The notes beneath the pieces are model-generated. The model was given only the letters and a program-made list of their open reading frames with translations, was not told the origin of the DNA and ran no database searches. Position numbers and translations under genes: made by a program. From Candidatus Omnitrophota bacterium (GTDB taxonomy: Bacteria; Hinthialibacterota; Hinthialibacteria; Hinthialibacterales; Hinthialibacteraceae): a stretch of 64,000 nt of DNA. The stretch is taken from contig JABLXU010000022.1 in assembly GCA_013177805.1 (NCBI GenBank), positions 62,001 to 126,000 on the forward strand, given 5' to 3'. How positions within the stretch are numbered: position 1 is the stretch's first letter; every line of letters starts with the position of its first letter. This document shows positions 44,738-54,073 of the stretch, piece after piece.

Positions 44738-46756
44738 TCACGAGGCGGGATACCGCTCCAATACGCTGCGGAACGGCCGGCCCGGTCCCTGTTCGATTAG
44801 ACGCAAGATATAAACCGGCCATTCCGGATAATTCCGCAGTAACCGGACGTTCTCTTCCCTCCCCCAGTCCAACGCCACAATCCAACCATGCCGCAGGAAC
44901 GGATCGAGAAACGAAAACACGGCGGCATAATCGTCGGCGTTCTCCACGAATATGACCGCGTTCTCTTCCTGCACTCCCGCGCGCAGGGCGGCGGCGGCCT
45001 CATCCCGCGTGCCCCAGTAATCGTCGCAAAGATCCCCCCAACATGCCACCCACGTAGTCCCCGCCGCCGTCACGATGCTGATGAGTAAAAATCCATAAAT
45101 CAAACCCTGGACACGGGGATAGGCCCATCGTACTCCCGCTCCCCAGACCCGATGGATTTCCTCGATGCCCCGCGCCGTCAGAAAGATCCAGCCGGGGATC
45201 GTTTCATAATAAAACCGGGGGCCGAAACAGTAATCCTGGTAAAAATAGAAAAAATAGACAGCCGCCACCATTCCAATGGCCGCCACGCAAAACCAATCCG
45301 CGCTTCTCCGGGTAAAACCGGGGATAAACAACAGGAATGCCAGCGTCAACGAAGGAACCGGCCAGCCAAACAAAAACAGATTCAACCCGTTGAAATTGCA
45401 GATCGTGTTGGCCAATCCCCGCATGGGATTGTGATGCACTCCCGCGGGAACCGGGGGTCCCAAGGGATGCGGCCCCCAAGGTTTCTCGCCGAATCCCATG
45501 GGATTGGCGTCAAAATAATGAACATAACCCGGAATCCATGGCGAGCCGGTCGTCCAGGCGTTGTACATCAGATAAAAAACGGCCGGCGGCGCACATCCGG
45601 CGGCCATCACTAGGGTCGTGAGGACAATTCGCCTCGGATGCTTCCACCATCGGATGCCATACCCCGCCATGACTACGCTCAACACCGCCAGCGCGGTCAA
45701 CGGGCGGATCAGATAGGCGAATCCCGCGGCCAATCCAGCCGCCAATCCCAGGAGAACCGGGCGTTTGGGGGAAAGGCGGCCTCCCGGAACAAAGAGCAAC
45801 AGGATCACCAGCAATAGGAACAACAAGCAGGGAGGGTGATTCATGTACTCCGAACCCATCATCAAGAAAAAAGGCGACAAGCCCATCAATACGCAACCCA
45901 GCCGCGCGGTGAAGGGCGTGGAAAAACACCAGGCCAAGACAAAATACGCTGGAACAATCGCCCCCGACACCAAGGGATTCAGCCAATCCGATATGCCCAG
46001 CCGCACGGGTAAGGCTAGCCAAAGCGAATGACCGGGGGGATAGATCGAATACCATATCCCACGCTCCACCACGAGATAGAGCCGCTCGAAAAACCGGGAA
46101 TCCGGCGGAGCCGGGGCGGCCATCATGCCATGGGCGAACACTTTGGCTTGGAAGAGTTGCGCGAGGCTGTCCTGGATGTGCGGGACATTTCCCAACGCGT
46201 ACACGTAAATGCCGTGCGCCGCCAGAACCGCCCAGGCGGCCGGCAACCCGATCCAGAGCCCATCCCGCCAACTCAGAAAGGGATCATGCAGCACGCGGTC
46301 GAGTTTCGCGAACCGGCGGCCCCACCGCTCGAGAAACGCGATGTAACAAGAGGACACCATCCCCATGGCCGTGGCGCTCAGGCACAATCCCATGAACCAA
46401 AGGGCGCCATACCACATCCATTCTTCATAAAAAAAAGAACCGTGAATCCACCAGTTGCCCCAAGGCAACATGGTGAGCAGCAAGCCGGCAGCAGCCGGCC
46501 CGTATCCCCACGGCCGCGCGAGTCCATACCCGCCGCGTAAGGCGGGCCGCACGGCGAAAAGGGTAAATGCCAAAGCCACGGCCAGGATCACGCCCACCAG
46601 CCAAGGCGAATGGTACCCCGCCACGCGAAGGAAATGGATCCACGGGGCTTGATGGTTTGTCCCGCTCTTGGCGATCCAGAACAGCAGACCAAGCACAACA
46701 GCAAGCAACAGCAGGATGGCGAAAGCGAACCAATAGCGTGTCTTTGCTGACATCAT
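44738..46756 (-). CDS. Multi-pass membrane protein, GT-C/PMT-like
   Basis: 672 aa, about 12-13 TM helices. An early extracytoplasmic loop reads [18 protein letters not shown] and a later one [35 protein letters not shown] resembles the loop of PMT/ArnT-like enzymes. The C-terminal 60 residues are soluble ([16 protein letters not shown]). It probably uses a lipid-linked sugar, but the catalytic residues are not clear. It starts with two ATGs and no SD. Confidence 0.7.
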   Translation of the reverse strand: MMSAKTRYWFAFAILLLLAVVLGLLFWIAKSGTNHQAPWIHFLRVAGYHSPWLVGVILAVALAFTLFAVRPALRGGYGLARPWGYGPAAAGLLLTMLPWGNWWIHGSFFYEEWMWYGALWFMGLCLSATAMGMVSSCYIAFLERWGRRFAKLDRVLHDPFLSWRDGLWIGLPAAWAVLAAHGIYVYALGNVPHIQDSLAQLFQAKVFAHGMMAAPAPPDSRFFERLYLVVERGIWYSIYPPGHSLWLALPVRLGISDWLNPLVSGAIVPAYFVLAWCFSTPFTARLGCVLMGLSPFFLMMGSEYMNHPPCLLFLLLVILLLFVPGGRLSPKRPVLLGLAAGLAAGFAYLIRPLTALAVLSVVMAGYGIRWWKHPRRIVLTTLVMAAGCAPPAVFYLMYNAWTTGSPWIPGYVHYFDANPMGFGEKPWGPHPLGPPVPAGVHHNPMRGLANTICNFNGLNLFLFGWPVPSLTLAFLLFIPGFTRRSADWFCVAAIGMVAAVYFFYFYQDYCFGPRFYYETIPGWIFLTARGIEEIHRVWGAGVRWAYPRVQGLIYGFLLISIVTAAGTTWVACWGDLCDDYWGTRDEAAAALRAGVQEENAVIFVENADDYAAVFSFLDPFLRHGWIVALDWGREENVRLLRNYPEWPVYILRLIEQGPGRPFRSVLERYPAS

Positions 46757-46888
46757 GCGAGCCGTTTTTATAAGCGGAACGTAATGTAAATTCGGCTTTA
46801 TTCTGATCCAGGCAATCCAAAAAACCGAGTGAAATGCCGCCCAGCGAACATATTTTTAATTTTTTTTCGATTGATTGATATTTTTTGC

Positions 46889-46918
46889 TTGACAATATTA
46901 CATCGGTTGTAATATATA
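46889..46918 (+). promoter_or_regulatory. Promoter with perfect palindromic operator, H1-like gene
   Basis: -35 TTGACA (46889-46894), then a perfect inverted repeat ATATTACA-TCGGT-TGTAATAT (46895-46915). -10 candidates TAATAT (46910) or TATATA (46913) overlap its right arm. A dimeric repressor bound here would block RNA polymerase. The MerR-type gene 0.6 kb downstream is one candidate binder. Confidence 0.65.
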
Positions 46919-47001
46919 TAAATAAATCCTACCCATGGAACCCCGCCCGGACAGCGAACGGCCGCGGGAACCGTGAAAGCGCTGAAGGAGGTGAACCAGT
47001 A

Positions 47002-47238
47002 ATGGTAGCGAAGAAATCCATGGCAACGAAGAGGACGGCCGCCGGAAAGTCGGCCACCCCGGAAAAAGGGACGGCCAAAAAGGCTGCGGCTAAGAAAACC
47101 ACGGCTAAGAAAGCGACCGTGAAACGGACAACGGCCAAGAAAGCGACAGCCAAGAAGACTACGGCGAAGAAGACCACGGCCAAAAAAACCACCGCCAAGA
47201 AAACCACGGCCAAAAAAACCGCTCCCAAGAAAGCATGA
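47002..47238 (+). CDS. Lys/Ala-rich histone H1-like protein
   Basis: 78 aa from the ATG at 47002, with a strong SD (AAGGAGGTGA) upstream; the frame upstream is open but has no SD. The sequence is a run of about 11 A-K-K-T-T-like pentads, 26 of 78 residues Lys, no acidic residue except E21. This resembles the C-terminal tail of eukaryotic H1 and bacterial AlgP/Hc1-like proteins, which bind DNA nonspecifically and condense the nucleoid. It is transcribed from the palindrome-bearing promoter at 46889. Confidence 0.9.
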   Translation: MVAKKSMATKRTAAGKSATPEKGTAKKAAAKKTTAKKATVKRTTAKKATAKKTTAKKTTAKKTTAKKTTAKKTAPKKA

Positions 47239-47254
47239 GAACGGTTTCACCGCG

Positions 47255-47460
47255 GTGAGCGGGGTGCCTGCGGATACCGGGAAACAGCGCGGTGTTTTCA
47301 GGCGGCCGGACCGTGAAATAAAATCAACGCGGTCCGGGAACGTGAAGCCAATGCGGTACGTGGGATTGTGCCGTCTAAGACGGCCGTAGCCGTTGCTATC
47401 CGCCTTGTTGGGTTTGAGGGGCATCTTCAGTGCTCTGAAGGTGCTGTTTTTTTCTCTTTT
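47255..47460 (+). ncRNA. Structured 3' region or sRNA downstream of the H1-like gene
   Basis: Hairpins: GCCTG/CAGGC enclosing ACCG/CGGT with matching 5-nt internal loops (about 47267-47304); CCGGACCG/CGGTCCGG (47306-47313/47330-47337); GCCGTC-TAA-GACGGC (47370-47384); then a terminator. No ORF is supported. It could be a long 3' UTR or a processed sRNA; no known family is recognised. Confidence 0.45.
47421..47460 (+). terminator. Rho-independent terminator
   Basis: Stem GCATCTTCAG/CTGAAGGTGC (one G-T pair), loop TGCT, then a T-rich run (47446-47460). Confidence 0.88.
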
Positions 47461-47509
47461 GCCTGGAAGGAAAAACGATGCTATGATGGTGTATCCATGT
47501 TTCACTCAT

Positions 47510-47515
47510 TATAAT
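47510..47515 (+). promoter_or_regulatory. -10 box (TATAAT) ahead of the MerR-type gene
   Basis: A perfect TATAAT 75 bp before the start codon; no good -35 at normal spacing. Confidence 0.4.
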
Positions 47516-47589
47516 ATGCAAATGCTCGATCCTGTTGCAGATTGAATACCATTCATCCCATTCGGATACCATGCTTTGCGAGGAAAGCC

Positions 47590-48069
47590 ATGAAAACCGC
47601 TAAAATCCGCCCGATCAAATCCGCATTTCAATCTGGGGAAGTCATCGCTTTGATCCAACGGCTGGACGGGATCAAAATCGACCCGGTCCGGTTGCATTAC
47701 TACGAAAAGACCGGACTGATCAAGGCCAGCGTGCGGTCCGCTCAGGGCTGTGGCAAACATAAACTCTATTCGTTCGCCGACCTGGTGATGCTGCGGTGGT
47801 TTCTCCAATTGCGCAAACAGGGATTGAGCATGCAAAAAGTCCGCCGGGGGATCTCCTACCTGCGCAAAAACATGCCCCGCTATATCGAAAAACCCTTCGA
47901 ACACGAACTCTTTTTCGTGACCGACGGCCAGGATATGTTCGCTTTGGTGAATGGCGAAGAAGCCATCTCCCTGGTGCGCAATCCCGGACAAAAATTTTTT
48001 GGGGTGATGGTGTACGATTTCAAGAAGATGATCGATGACACGCTGGAGGCGGTGGAAAAGGCCGCTTGA
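47590..48069 (+). CDS. MerR-family transcriptional regulator
   Basis: 159 aa from the ATG at 47590 (GAGGA 5 nt upstream). Winged helix-turn-helix of the MerR type: IKIDPVRLHYYEKTGLI (about 31-47) and KHKLYSFADLVMLRWFLQLRKQGLSMQKVRRGISYL, the usual recognition helices. The C-terminal part (about 100-159) has a short effector-like domain with no metal-binding Cys. Convergent with the Memo gene (8 bp apart). Its target may be the palindrome at 46895-46915 (inference). Confidence 0.85.
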   Translation: MKTAKIRPIKSAFQSGEVIALIQRLDGIKIDPVRLHYYEKTGLIKASVRSAQGCGKHKLYSFADLVMLRWFLQLRKQGLSMQKVRRGISYLRKNMPRYIEKPFEHELFFVTDGQDMFALVNGEEAISLVRNPGQKFFGVMVYDFKKMIDDTLEAVEKAA

Positions 48070-48076
48070 GATACGG

Positions 48077-49327
48077 TTATCCTTCACAAAACGAGAGACT
48101 GGCGAAAGTCACCACCGACTCGGTCTCCCGTTCCACCGCTTGGCCGTAATGCAACAAACGCCCGGAACCGGGCCGGGCAATGTCGAGCACCATGTAGATG
48201 GGCGAAAGGCCGCAAACGTTATTGCGGTCTTTATTTTTGGCGATGCGCGCATAAAAACGTTCCGCCTCTCCGCTTTGGATGGCCTCCAGCACGGCTTGGT
48301 CCTCCCGCTCCACCCGGGCCAGCTCGGCAGCCGGAATTCCCTGTTCGTGGCCGAACCGTTTCCCCACATGGCTCAAATCGACTCCCGCGATCAGGGCCAC
48401 CCGGCCGGGATATTCGTCCACCAGCCGGCGCAGCAGATCCAGACAGGAAGCCAAATCGGGATCTTGCCGGGGCGAAATCCCCTCCTGGACGTACCGGTGA
48501 AACGATCCGCACAGAATCGGCACGATTTTCCCCTGCCAATCCCCGTCCAGGATATACCGCAGCCAGACGGCTTGGAACTCCGCCGAATGCTCGTTCCGGT
48601 GCAGCCATTCCTCCTCGAAGACATCCACCGGCGCTTCCCGGCTGAATTGTTCGACAAAGCGCGTATCAGTCGGCATCCGCCCCAGCGGGGTGTTGTAATC
48701 TTTAGGTGTCAGAATGAAGAGGCTGTGCACGCTTTGATGGGCGGTGCCGAAGATCAGATACAGATCGGCCGGCGCGCAACGGGCGGCTTCCCTGTAAGCG
48801 TGGGCAAAACCGGCTCCCCCGCGGTGAAAATCGATGTGTGGGGCAATCAAGACCTTCAATTGCTTTTGAGAATGGATTGAGGACCGGGGCGTTTCTTCCC
48901 CAATCGCCCGCATATACCCCTCCAATCGGCTCCGCAATAAATCCGCCTCCGCGGGATACACCGTTCCCGCGTGGGCTGGTTCCCGGCAGGGGGAAGCCCG
49001 GAACTGTTCCTGCAAGGCCTCCAAAGCGTGTTGATAGGTCTCCGACTCCAGGAACAATTCCTGATCGAGCCGTTCGATAATCTCCTCGATTTGTCTCCGG
49101 GTGATGAGTTGCTGGTATTGCCGCATGAACGCTTCCTGGATGTCCAGGAGAGAATGGCGGCCGTCAAACAGAGAGACCACGAAAAAAACCGGCGGTGGTA
49201 AAACGAGAATGTGCGGGGCGATCCCGCGCGGATCCCGCAGGCAGATTCCATACTGGGGCCCTTGATGGTGGGGAAACGCCTCCACGGGACGGATTTTGGG
49301 ATAATCGAGATCAAGCCGCTCCGCCAC
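48077..49327 (-). CDS. amrB: AmmeMemoRadiSam system protein B (Memo) with N-terminal extension
   Basis: 416 aa starting at a GTG (49325-49327) with AAGGAG 8 nt upstream. Residues 1 to about 125 are an extension with a winged-helix/PqqD-like look (VVSLFDGRHSLLDIQEAF, LITRRQIEEIIERLD). The Memo domain follows: AGTVYPAEADLLRSRLEGY, APHIDFHRGG (metal-site His), FGTAHQSVHSLFILTPKDYNTPLG (split here at TAHQ), VPILCGSFH and AGVDLSHVG. Memo is related to class III extradiol dioxygenases; human Memo binds copper. Its radical SAM partner is at 4350-5405, and no AMMECR1 gene is seen here. Confidence 0.9.
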   Translation of the reverse strand: MAERLDLDYPKIRPVEAFPHHQGPQYGICLRDPRGIAPHILVLPPPVFFVVSLFDGRHSLLDIQEAFMRQYQQLITRRQIEEIIERLDQELFLESETYQHALEALQEQFRASPCREPAHAGTVYPAEADLLRSRLEGYMRAIGEETPRSSIHSQKQLKVLIAPHIDFHRGGAGFAHAYREAARCAPADLYLIFGTAHQSVHSLFILTPKDYNTPLGRMPTDTRFVEQFSREAPVDVFEEEWLHRNEHSAEFQAVWLRYILDGDWQGKIVPILCGSFHRYVQEGISPRQDPDLASCLDLLRRLVDEYPGRVALIAGVDLSHVGKRFGHEQGIPAAELARVEREDQAVLEAIQSGEAERFYARIAKNKDRNNVCGLSPIYMVLDIARPGSGRLLHYGQAVERETESVVTFASLSFCEG

Positions 49328-49399
49328 CTATTTGGCTCCTTACAGGCTGATTCCCTCTATACAAACGGCGTCCCTCAGGACGCCGGATGAGCCGTAACA

Positions 49400-49473
49400 T
49401 CGGGGCGACTGGATTCGAACCAGCGGCCTCCTACTCCCGAAGCAGGCGCGCTACCAGACTGCGCTACGCCCCG
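49400..49473 (-). tRNA. tRNA-Pro (CGG)
   Basis: 74 nt. Acceptor CGGGGCG/CGCCCCG with discriminator A. Anticodon stem CCTGC/GTAGG around loop TTCGGGA gives CGG at 49437-49439. T arm GGTTCGAATCC. CCA not encoded. Confidence 0.97.
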
Positions 49474-49585
49474 TTTGATTGGCAATTTTCATTCATCACA
49501 TGACAATCCTAATTTCAAGCCGGGATTTCATCAAGGTGACGATAAAGAAGTCTCGTCATTTTCCGCTGTCAGCCGGACTTCTCTC

Positions 49586-50254
49586 TTAGTTCATCTTTAC
49601 GATGTCGCCGTTGCTCGTCAATCCATTCGTGACATCATAGGGAAATCCCATCCCCAAAACATTATTGTACGCGCCCCGCTTGCCATCCGGTCCCGCCCCC
49701 AGCAACACATACGTCCCATTGGTCAGAGGCCTTAAACCCACCTTGCTCAGTTGCGCTTAGTTGGACGGCGCAAAGAAACTTAAACCATAGTCGGAGCCGG
49801 GGATCGCGGGATCTTCATCAGCGTACATATACGTATAGGGTGGAACCAGGTCTTGCGAAATCAATTGACTATTGGAATCCGCCCCAGAAGTCGGCGCAAA
49901 AAAGGGATCCAACGGAATCGAGGACATATACGACACCGGTGAGGTCAAAGGGGCAAAGAGTCCCGCCATCCCCCCCCGGTCGTTTTGGGCTTTGCCGCCG
50001 ATGCCATGAAATATTTTGTTCATGCGTTCAATCCCCTCGGCGATGTCATCGTCCCAAAAATCCACCAGCAGGACACCCTTGTCCAACCGCAGTTGCTCGA
50101 TAGCCGTCATGATGCTGCGCATGTCCGCCTGGGCGCGCGCGATTTTGGCCCGCATTTGGGCGTTCAAAAAGTTAGGCACCGCGATCGCGGCCAAAATGCC
50201 GATAATGGCCACCACAATTAACAACTCGATGAGCGTAAATCCCCTGTTCTTCAT
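49586..50254 (-). pseudogene. Pseudopilin (copy 2) interrupted by an in-frame TAA
   Basis: The ORF from ATG 50254 (GGAGG about 10 nt upstream) reads MKNRG-FTLIELL with Glu at +5 and continues as a pseudopilin to a TAA at 49757-49759 (165 aa). I translated past that stop: the same frame stays open for 56 more codons to a TAA at 49586-49588 and encodes YVLLGAGPDG, GMGFPYDVTNGLTSNGDIVKMN (in parts), which matches the C-terminal YMLMAF...IPYDTSNGLVSIGDI of copy 1. Full length would be about 222 codons, as in copy 1 (225 aa). So the gene carries a nonsense codon (or a sequencing error, or is read through). The truncated product would lack the conserved C-terminal strand. Confidence 0.85.
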
Positions 50255-50765
50255 AAAGATAGCCTCCTCCTCCAGTGAGTGAATTCAATTATAGGGGAAA
50301 TCGTATCACTCATCCACTCATCGGGAGGGAAAATTGATACACTTGATGTAAAAAATTGTATGTCCTGATGATCCGGCCGGTGAAAGGGGCCTTCTCCAAG
50401 GCTCTCCCCGCAGCGTCTCCATGTCCACTATCAAAAAATCCCAACGTTTTGCGGATACCTCTGCCGGTTTTCGCGCAAAAAATCCTCCCCTTTGGGAGTT
50501 GGCAATCAGCAAACCATCCCGCGCCACATTTTTCACGGCACGGTTAAATTCCGGCTATCCAGAAATCCTGGAAAATCGTAGGATAGTGAATATGGATCAC
50601 ATACCGCCATGATTGGATTATAGGAAGAAATAAATTCTCGAATTTCATGGACAATTGGGATTTCTCGATTCAGTGGAGTGTGGATCATCCGATATTCCTA
50701 GGCATCAACAACGAATCCGTTACCGGACAAAACTCCACACAGAGAAGGATCCGGTTTTTATCATT
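50255..50765. other. Gene-free stretch
   Basis: About 510 bp between divergent genes. A short hairpin CTCCC/GGGAG lies near 50488-50501. A 63-codon ORF at 50421-50612 has no SD and no recognisable content. Nothing else is seen. Confidence 0.4.
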
Positions 50766-53090
50766 ATGCGAATGCTACTTCTTCTTCCACATTTTTTAGT
50801 TTTCTCCTTTTTATTGGGTTGCGGATTCTGTTTTCCAGCGGCTTCTCAGACGGAGCCGCCGGTTCCCGGCATGATCCCAGAAGCCTCCGCCACAGTTTCT
50901 GATCCGTCATCCGCTGCCACGAAAACGCTTTATGTTTTTGATCTAGAATCGTACTTAAATCGGCATCCTGAAAACAAAGTTTGGCAGTATGATGTCATCA
51001 ATCTGGTCACGGCACTGCAGGGTCTTGTCAACCGGAAAGAACCCAGGCTTTATATCCTCTACGTCCGGGAGCGTTTGTCATCCAGCGGAATCAACATCGA
51101 CCGGTACTGGCTGGAAAAAATCCATGGCAGGCAAGGATTTTTAGCGGAGTATGAATTGATTCCCGTCCGTACGCTGGAGGAACTGATCTCGATCTTCCGG
51201 AGTTATTTTTCGGCCATCGTCCTTTGGGATCCTAAACTGCCCGCTACCAGTAATGTCGCTCTGACGATCGCGGGCGCGGATGGCATGCTCCCCCTCCGCC
51301 ACGATCCTTCGCCCGATTCGCTTTACAGCCAACTGGTTGCCGGTGGACCCCGCCTTCCAGTCCAGGTTCGCCTGTCCGACAAGTTCAATGCCGTCAGCAA
51401 GATACCCGACACCAGCCTGGACACCACCACCACGGCCAAAACCGACGCCTATGTCTGGGCGAAAACTTTGTATCTGGATGGCGGAGCGTGCGCTCCCGGA
51501 TTGCTGGCATTTTTCCCTGATCCGGCCGACTGGGATTCGCGCGCTCCGGGATATCAATACCCCGATTTGCAGACGTGCATGATCGTCAACCGGGATTTTT
51601 ATGTGGCCCGGAAAGCCTTTTTTCTCGATTTGGATCCATGGTGGGATGAACCGGCCACCGATGGACCACAAAATCCCTTTTTTACCGGGATCGACCAGAA
51701 AATCCTGCTGGATATCTTGAAATCCGCCCATGACACGGCATCCCGCGATATCCGGTTGCTGCGGGTGGGCGGCTTTGTTCCCTGGTGGTTCAAGTACAGC
51801 AACGCGGAGGGGCGGATCGGGAAACACACGCCGGAAGAAACGGCGGAAGAATTCATCGGAACCCTCTCGGCCTTCAACGGCCTTCTCGACGCCGATGGAG
51901 TGCCTTTCGCTTCTATCGCCAACGCTTCCGTCTTTCAACATTTCCCTCTCCCGGAGCGGTATGTTCAAAATCCCGTCCCCCCGCCCCGGCCCTTGGAGAA
52001 CAAAAACTATCTGCTGTTTGTCATCGGGGCGTTTCAGTCATCGGCCATGCTGTACCAAGCGGTTCCGTTCCTCTGGAACGATCTGTTCCGGGGCGAAATC
52101 CCGCTCGCCTGGGCCATTTCTCCGCTGTTAAGCGAACGCGTGCCCCACATATTCGATTATTTGTATGAAACGAAAACGTCCAACGACTATTTTGTGTCGG
52201 GCAGTGAGGGAGCGGGTATGTGCTACATCAACCGGTTCACCCCTCCCAACCGGCCGGCCGAATTAGGGAACGCGTTGCCGTACTGGAACGAATTTTCAAA
52301 GGATTTGTACCGCCGGTTCGATCTGCACACCACCGTGGCCGCGGATCTCCACCGGGAAGCCCAAAATACGATGTTTACGACAGCGTTACAAACAGAATTT
52401 TTATCCTTTTCCCCTCAAGGCGTGGCTACCCTGAAGCCGTTTCAACAACTGCTGGCTGGCCGCCTGGTTCCCTTTATTCGGGAAACCGCCCAGTTCCACC
52501 ACAAGATGGTGCCCCTGGACCAAGCAGTCGAAACCATCCTGCGGGCCAGCGCCAAAGATCAACCGACGTTTCAGGTTTACCGGTTCAACTTGGCCAATCC
52601 TACGGCCTTGGTGCAGCTCTATCAGCGCCTTCAAGCCTCTTCCTCCCAGTTTCCCTATGAACTCGTCGATCCATTCACGTTCTTTTATCTGCTGCGCCAG
52701 TATCGGGCTAAAGACGATCCCACCGCCAACGCCCTCATTCCCGCTTACCTCTCTCATACCATTCCGGTGGAGATGCGGCCAGGCGAAACACTGCCCGCTA
52801 CCGTCACACTGCGTAATGATGGCTGGGATATTTGGAACGGGCCGCAACTCCCCGTGGACCGCCGCTACCGGTTGACGTACCGGTGGATCTACGAAGGAGA
52901 AACCACCGCCATCATGGGCCGGCATCCCGCGTATATCGAAGGACCTGTGCCGCCCGGCCAACAAACCCGGGCCGCCATTCTCATCGTCGCTCCAGCCCGC
53001 ACGGGACTCTATCGGTTGGTGCTGCAATTTGAGCAAGAAAATGTCCGCGCCTCGTATTTGGAAGAAGAGGTCCGGATTTTGGTGAAATAG
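50766..53090 (+). CDS. GxGYxYP-like putative glycan-active lipoprotein
   Basis: 774 aa from the ATG at 50766; the frame is open further upstream. The N-terminus MRMLLLLPHFLVFSFLLGCG carries a lipobox (L-L-G-C), so it is probably a lipoprotein. The N-terminal domain has LVTALQGLVNRKEPRLYILYV (in the 51000-51060 region) and D-x-YWLEK, typical of GxGYxYP-family proteins; the name motif is degenerate here, DYFVSGSEGAGMCYINR (about 52190). The last 110 residues form an Ig-like domain (PVEMRPGETLPATVTLRNDG). The family is a putative glycoside hydrolase found in polysaccharide-use loci; activity is not established. Confidence 0.7.
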   Translation: MRMLLLLPHFLVFSFLLGCGFCFPAASQTEPPVPGMIPEASATVSDPSSAATKTLYVFDLESYLNRHPENKVWQYDVINLVTALQGLVNRKEPRLYILYVRERLSSSGINIDRYWLEKIHGRQGFLAEYELIPVRTLEELISIFRSYFSAIVLWDPKLPATSNVALTIAGADGMLPLRHDPSPDSLYSQLVAGGPRLPVQVRLSDKFNAVSKIPDTSLDTTTTAKTDAYVWAKTLYLDGGACAPGLLAFFPDPADWDSRAPGYQYPDLQTCMIVNRDFYVARKAFFLDLDPWWDEPATDGPQNPFFTGIDQKILLDILKSAHDTASRDIRLLRVGGFVPWWFKYSNAEGRIGKHTPEETAEEFIGTLSAFNGLLDADGVPFASIANASVFQHFPLPERYVQNPVPPPRPLENKNYLLFVIGAFQSSAMLYQAVPFLWNDLFRGEIPLAWAISPLLSERVPHIFDYLYETKTSNDYFVSGSEGAGMCYINRFTPPNRPAELGNALPYWNEFSKDLYRRFDLHTTVAADLHREAQNTMFTTALQTEFLSFSPQGVATLKPFQQLLAGRLVPFIRETAQFHHKMVPLDQAVETILRASAKDQPTFQVYRFNLANPTALVQLYQRLQASSSQFPYELVDPFTFFYLLRQYRAKDDPTANALIPAYLSHTIPVEMRPGETLPATVTLRNDGWDIWNGPQLPVDRRYRLTYRWIYEGETTAIMGRHPAYIEGPVPPGQQTRAAILIVAPARTGLYRLVLQFEQENVRASYLEEEVRILVK

Positions 53091-53486
53091 TTATCGGTGA
53101 AATAGAAGGCACAACTTACCCGCGCGCGGTACTATCGCAGTGCTCTATTCGTAGTATGAGTGGGAATGGTGATGCGAACCCATCCCCTCTCTCTCTGAGT
53201 GTAGGCCGGGGTGAAGGAAGTCATGGAAAAGCGCAATCTATTTTATTTATCTTTGAAAAATTGGGAAAAGGAATACATACAACGATAGAATAAGCCCAAG
53301 AAAAAAAACTCCCCAGAGAAGGCTGTCCATTGAATCTTGTGCAATTCAATGAAAAAATGACCAATCGGAATTTGGCGTTTGGACCGAACCGATACCCGGT
53401 CCCGCAGGTGCGGTTCGGTATCTTCGTGTTCGAACCGGAAAAGCAACATGCCCTTTGATCTGACTTTGGGATAGAAAGCAAAACGT
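53091..53486. other. Leader region of accBC, with degenerate repeat
   Basis: 396 bp. A degenerate palindromic-repeat copy is at about 53181-53215. A switch-like structure lies at 53383-53437 (see next entry). No gene is supported. Confidence 0.5.
53383..53437 (+). promoter_or_regulatory. Switch-like leader with mutually exclusive helices, upstream of accB
   Basis: ACCGAACCG (53383-53391) pairs perfectly with CGGTTCGGT (53411-53419). The core CGGTTCG (53411-53417) can instead pair with a second CGAACCG at 53431-53437, and GATACC (53391-53396) with GGTATC (53417-53422). The helices exclude each other, as in attenuators. The accB ATG is 49 nt after the element. No terminator T-run is seen, so control would be at translation or by a bound factor. 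Confidence 0.45.
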
Positions 53487-53969
53487 ATGGAATTTGAATT
53501 CATCGAGCGTGTGGTGCGGTTGGTCGAGGAGGCTGACATCAGCGAGTTGGAAGTCGAGTCCAAAGATGGACTGCGGCTGGTTGTCAAAAAACACGCTTCG
53601 GCTCCCCCCGCTTCCTCCCTCCCACCAACCCTCCCGGCCTATTACTCATCCTATCCCCCTGCTCCCCTGCCGGTTCCCGCTGGTCCAGGAGAGACGCCGG
53701 CCGTGAAACCTGCGGAAACCGATGAAACCGTGGATATCATCAAATCGCCTATGGTGGGCACGTTTTACCGCGCGCCGGCGCCGGATGCTCCGCCCTTTGT
53801 CCAAGTTGGAGACGTGGTGCAATCCAACACAGTGGTCTGCATCCTCGAAGCAATGAAAGTGATGAATGAAATCAAGGCCGGGACTGCCGGAACCGTTCAG
53901 GAAATCCTGGTGGAAAACGGCCAACCTGTCGAGTTCGGCCAACCGCTGTTTAAAATCAAGAAAAAATGA
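53487..53969 (+). CDS. accB: Biotin carboxyl carrier protein of acetyl-CoA carboxylase
   Basis: 160 aa. Short N-terminal helix region, Pro/Ala-rich linker (about 37-75), then the biotinyl domain (82-158) with biotinylated K124 in E-A-M-K-V-M and the [17 protein letters not shown] thumb. It carries carboxybiotin between AccC and the carboxyltransferase in fatty-acid synthesis. accC follows after 104 bp. SD is weak. Confidence 0.96.
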   Translation: MEFEFIERVVRLVEEADISELEVESKDGLRLVVKKHASAPPASSLPPTLPAYYSSYPPAPLPVPAGPGETPAVKPAETDETVDIIKSPMVGTFYRAPAPDAPPFVQVGDVVQSNTVVCILEAMKVMNEIKAGTAGTVQEILVENGQPVEFGQPLFKIKKK

Positions 53970-54073
53970 TCGGGTACATCTGACTTACTGGAGATTCCGT
54001 TTTGAAAACACACGGACTCCTCCATGGGAATATTCCATTACAACCTCACAGGAAGAAAATCCGGGTATAGAGG

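Noticed and set aside
47050-47235. Short tandem DNA repeats suggesting a CRISPR array
   Set aside because: They are codon repeats of the A-K-K-T-T pentads, with no spacers and no cas genes.
46798-47505. 235-codon minus-strand ORF with Phe/Leu-rich repeats
   Set aside because: It is the complement of the AKKTT codon repeat of the H1-like gene.
50421-50612. 63-codon ORF with WELAISKPSRATFF
   Set aside because: No SD and no family; could be a decayed fragment but this cannot be shown.
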